A DNA stretch of 22,924 bases from positions 3,895 through 26,818 of the forward strand of contig JBBBWG010006269.1 of NCBI GenBank assembly GCA_037176905.1, in the 5' to 3' direction. The position numbers and the translations under genes are program-made. Under the pieces are notes generated by a model. That model saw nothing but the letters and a program-made list of their open reading frames with translations. It was not told the origin of the DNA and ran no database searches. Origin of the DNA: Azolla pinnata. Lineage: Eukaryota; Streptophyta; Polypodiopsida; Salviniales; Salviniaceae. Positions 21,701-22,924 of the stretch are shown here, one piece after another (the stretch's first letter is position 1; every line of letters starts with the position of its first letter).

Positions 21701-22606
21701 TAACCTTGATTAGGCTGCACGCAGAAACACATGCATGCATGGGGTAAATAGCTCGGCTGTTTAGAATGTTCTAATGCAGCTCTATAACCAATTACAACCT
21801 AATAACATGGGTGGAAAATAATCCTAAATTAGATGGCTGACATATAAACTGATTCGGGTTCAGTATCCTCCACAAAATCCCGTATTAAGTTACATCCATT
21901 AGCATCAACAAACTTCATTTCCAATCCAAGTCTTGATGGTTAGAATTGAGGTGAGGTTTAACATCTTCAGTTAGTTTACACCAGCAAAGGAATCTACAAA
22001 ACATATGCAATTGATCAACCACTTACATAAACTACTCTAATTCATCAACCACCTTTGTATGAGTCTTTCACAGTTCAGCATTTTTATGAAAGCATATGCA
22101 TACACAAAAATCTGCAAACCCGTTCATTCACACTTATCTCATCATTGTTTCTATAAAAAGGGCAGGCCCGAACATGCCACTTTGATTCCCAATTTCACCT
22201 AGCTAAGCTACATGCCCAAAATCTCAAATTATGAAGCTTTTATTTATAACTCGTGCAAGTATAGAATTAACAAACAATAGAGTAGGAAGTCGAAGCATTT
22301 CCTAACTCAAGCCTTTTACGAAGGCATCATTCTGGTGCGAATGCAATACAAAACAAAAAACCCTCATATAAAACCCCACCTAAATTTCACAGCGCATTGC
22401 TGAGACAAGGAAGCCTTACCCATGTGCTTTCATGCTCGTCCTTTGCAATGTAGAATTTAGCAGGGATGAGCTCCACGAGGCTATCAAAAACTGCAGCAAA
22501 AAAATCAAAAATGTCAGGGATGAGCTCCACAAGGCTATCAAAAACAGAAGCAAAAAGAAATCAAAATAAAAGAATCGAGTTGTACTTAAAAGCCGCAAGC
22601 GCGCGT

Positions 22607-22638
<32 letters not shown>

Positions 22639-22808
22639 ACGCACGCATAGGGAAACAGAGAGAGAAGGCAAGGAGAGATTGAGAGAGAGGGAGAGAGGGA
22701 GGGAGGGAGGGAGAGAATGAAGCGCGAAGAGAGGACGAATACGCAAGCGGAGCATTTACAAAGACGGTGCTTGTGTACGACGGACTGAAGCTCCAAGTCA
22801 GCGGCCAT
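18708..22808 (-). CDS. SURF6: SURF6/RRP14-type nucleolar rRNA-processing protein
   Basis: SURF6 (yeast Rrp14) is a basic nucleolar protein needed for pre-rRNA processing and assembly of both ribosomal subunits. Minus-strand exons: 22808-22760, 22490-22420, 20644-20564, 20477-20369, 20170-19914, 19789-19670, 19572-19528, 19447-19391, 19289-19213, 18973-18865 and 18770-18708. Phases agree throughout and give 345 residues. The N-terminal RRP14 region reads HRLFFDSLVELIPAKFY, then KQNLKKAKRDRLDPDKF. The SURF6 domain begins at SSYEELKERLRKRMEMLRAKR and continues with FEFGRVKMGLQND, KHSWSAALSRASGEK, VLDNPDRIKQSIKREK and a Lys/Arg-rich coiled stretch; the end is LLRPGFEGRRGGFLNE. The middle (exon 5) is rich in Asn, Lys and Arg. 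ATG 22808 is preceded by a telo-box. Intron 2 is very long (1,775 bases) and intron 1 carries a decayed copy of the exon 2 start. Call is firm from both conserved ends. Confidence 0.93.
20645..22419. other. Long intron 2 of SURF6
   Basis: At 1,775 bases it is by far the longest intron of this gene, whose other introns are under 400 bases. It is AT-rich with a few CATGCATG words. No coding domain, terminal repeat or RNA gene was recognised. The 80-codon plus-strand frame at 20940-21182 has no familiar features. Its size suggests an old insertion, but no boundaries are visible. Confidence 0.6.
22461..22568 (-). repeat. 54-base tandem duplication over the SURF6 intron 1 / exon 2 boundary
   Basis: Copy A (22461-22514) holds the start of exon 2 and its acceptor TTTGCTGCAG. 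Copy B (22515 to about 22568) repeats it upstream in transcription order, with about five changes and a small indel. Both encode FDSLVELIP. In copy B the acceptor reads TTTGCTTCTG, so the AG is gone and the copy lies in intron 1. The 54-base period is 18 codons and the segment between the copies has no stop. Confidence 0.85.
22606..22640. repeat. AC dinucleotide microsatellite in SURF6 intron 1
   Basis: A pure AC run that grades into CGCAC/GCAC units. It lies in intron 1 on the transcribed (minus) strand as GT repeats. Confidence 0.9.
22657..22714. repeat. GA/GGGA purine tract in SURF6 intron 1
   Basis: A nearly pure purine run of GAGA and GGGA units, next to the AC microsatellite. On the transcript strand it is a CT tract about 50-100 bases after the first donor. 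Confidence 0.9.
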
Positions 22809-22812
22809 GGGG

Positions 22813-22821
22813 CTAGGGTTT
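22813..22821 (-). promoter_or_regulatory. Telo-box at the SURF6 start codon
   Basis: AAACCCTAG on the minus strand, ending four bases before the ATG. The AAACCCTA core is the plant telo-box, found near starts of ribosome-biogenesis genes, which fits the product. The flank 22822-22924 is GC-richer leader or promoter sequence with GTCTGCGCC repeats and a CAG run; it may be shared with a gene beyond the window. Confidence 0.6.
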
Positions 22822-22924
22822 CTTCTCCGTCTGCGCGTGGGCGATCCACGTCCGTCTGCGCCGTCTGCGTCGCTTCCGCGTCGAGGAGATTCTCGTCTTC
22901 TGCAGCAGCAGCAGCTGCTCCTTC

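Noticed and set aside
22416..22849. Continuous minus-strand frames covering SURF6 exon 1 and intron 1
   Set aside because: They read through a good donor (22759) into CT and GT microsatellites. Splicing to 22490 restores the conserved protein.
1..22924. CRISPR array, transposon with terminal repeats, or prokaryotic operon
   Set aside because: No regularly spaced identical repeats with unique spacers, no transposase or reverse transcriptase sequence, and all genes are intron-containing eukaryotic genes.

Overview
The window looks like nuclear DNA of a land plant. It has four protein-coding genes split by short GT-AG introns (mostly 80-600 bases), AT-rich introns, pyrimidine-rich leaders with telo-box motifs (AAACCCTA), and a plant-type eIF4A. 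Short intergenic distances and an ACSS2-type acetyl-CoA synthetase made me think of a bryophyte (moss-like) or another early-diverging plant. That placement is inference. There is no bacterial, organellar or viral gene content, no CRISPR array and no recognisable intact transposon.

Layout, left to right: (1) about 133-2704, + strand: the 3' two-thirds of the RNA polymerase III subunit RPC3/RPC82 gene, 5' end outside the window. (2) 2705-4519: intergenic, with degenerate tandem repeats and polypyrimidine tracts leading into the next promoter. (3) 4520-7968, + strand: complete eIF4A (DEAD-box RNA helicase), 4 coding exons, 409 aa. (4) 7969 to about 10400: intergenic, with 59-base repeats, an AAAAC-rich tract and an orphan tRNA-like B box. 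(5) about 10400-17581, + strand: acetyl-CoA synthetase, with a probable non-coding leader exon, a leader intron holding a higher-order tandem repeat, then 16 coding exons (about 717 aa). (6) 17582-18707: convergent 3' flanks. (7) 22808-18708, - strand: complete SURF6/RRP14 rRNA-processing factor, 11 coding exons, 345 aa.

Three of the four genes serve RNA and protein synthesis (Pol III transcription, translation initiation, ribosome assembly). Two of these carry telo-boxes beside the start codon, a motif known in plants from ribosome-biogenesis and translation genes. The fourth makes acetyl-CoA from acetate.

The most interesting observations are: a perfect PTS2 peroxisomal signal (R-L-x5-H-L) at residues 20-28 of the acetyl-CoA synthetase, predicting a peroxisomal enzyme; a 54-base, frame-preserving tandem duplication over the SURF6 intron-1 acceptor, whose outer copy has lost its AG; and a GC-AG intron in RPC3. 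All exon models were built by eye from reading frame, splice dinucleotides and remembered family sequences; no alignment or transcript data were available.
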